Source: Flavobacteriales bacterium
Lineage (GTDB): Bacteria; Bacteroidota; Bacteroidia; Flavobacteriales_D; SKUL01
NCBI GenBank assembly: GCA_007129985.1
Contig: SKUL01000316.1
Coordinates: 1 to 5,894 of the forward strand
Reading direction: 5' to 3'
Length of the DNA stretch: 5,894 nucleotides
Position numbers and translations under genes: made by a program. Below, piece after piece: positions 5,630 through 5,894 of the stretch (its first letter is position 1; the number at the start of each line of letters is the position of its first letter). A model generated the notes under the pieces. That model had not been told where the DNA came from. It saw only the letters and a list, made by a program, of their open reading frames with translations, and made no database searches.

Positions 5630-5894
5630 TACATCATTGAAATCACGATAATTGCACCGACAATGGCGAGTATTCCGATAATCATTCCTGCAATGGCAAA
5701 ACCCCTTCCGGTTCGTTCTGGCTCCCGCGCAAACTTGCCGAAGCTGATTGCGGCCAGGATAAGTGCCACAAGGCCCAGAATAATTCCTGCGAAAAATATT
5801 CCCACTATGGCCAGGCTCATCGAGATAACACCCAGCGGTTCAGTACCGCCTGTTCTCGGAACATCACGAGCCCTTGCATGCGGCCCCGTAGACG
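5629..5894 (-). CDS. Gene A, partial: DUF4190-type C-terminus of a probable fifth array lipoprotein
   Basis: Only the last 87 residues are inside the window; the frame is open to the right edge, so an ATG at 5820 is internal and not the start. Visible are a polar, Arg/Gly-rich linker ('RARDVPRTGGTEPLG') and a DUF4190-like hairpin: helix one 'SMSLAIVGIFFAGIILGLVA' onward, a loop 'GKFAREPERTGRGFA', helix two to 'VISMM', then TAG. It aligns well with the end of gene D (loop 'GRISSNPSRFKGRGF'). That the missing part carries a signal peptide, the conserved block and a two-cysteine domain is inferred from its neighbours. Its stop overlaps the GTG start of B by one base, so it belongs to the same operon. 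Confidence 0.8.
   Translation of the reverse strand, partial: STGPHARARDVPRTGGTEPLGVISMSLAIVGIFFAGIILGLVALILAAISFGKFAREPERTGRGFAIAGMIIGILAIVGAIIVISMM

Noticed and set aside
5629..5820. A stand-alone 63-residue membrane protein starting at ATG 5820
   Set aside because: The frame is open to the right edge of the window and matches the C-terminal part of gene D including the linker, so it is the end of a longer gene.

Overview
The window looks like chromosomal DNA of a member of the Bacteroidota, probably a flavobacterium-like or Cryomorphaceae-like lineage. This is inferred from three things: a family of short lipoproteins carrying a domain typical of that phylum (an NGx-type repeat ending in 'Y..(C)dn..GP....... 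V..I...NGe'), ribosome-binding sites that do not stand out, and moderate GC. No RNA gene, insertion sequence, CRISPR array or phage gene is visible.

Left part, + strand. Positions 1-1276 hold almost all of a creD-type inner-membrane protein gene whose start lies left of the window. It is interrupted by an in-frame TAG at 215-217, where the family has a Glu; both sides of the stop stay in one frame and align continuously to CreD. Next comes a DinB-like four-helix metalloprotein gene (1402-1938), then a 48-residue two-helix membrane protein gene (2079-2225) that ends 15 bp from the convergent cluster.

Right part, - strand. Positions 2241-5894 are one tightly packed unit of five related genes, read from right to left: A (partial, runs off the right edge), B, C, D and E. 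Junctions are a 1-nt overlap (A/B), a 4-nt overlap (B/C), a 4-nt gap (C/D) and a 4-nt overlap (D/E), so this is almost certainly one operon with its promoter outside the window. B, C, D and E share a plan: a lipoprotein signal peptide; an almost invariant 18-residue block starting at the lipidated Cys, C(K/R)(V/I)EKRL(H/Y)RPGYHVEWHK; a divergent polar linker; a small beta-type domain bounded by two cysteines 28-29 residues apart; and a hydrophobic C-terminal region with two or more membrane segments, DUF4190-like in A, D and E. Gene E carries the two-cysteine domain twice.

The lipoprotein array is the most interesting part. Its function is not recognisable. The predicted picture is a set of envelope proteins tethered at both ends (lipid at the N-terminus, membrane helices at the C-terminus), with a disulfide-capable periplasmic domain in between, made in a coupled way from one mRNA. 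That the conserved block is a shared docking or sorting tag is inference.
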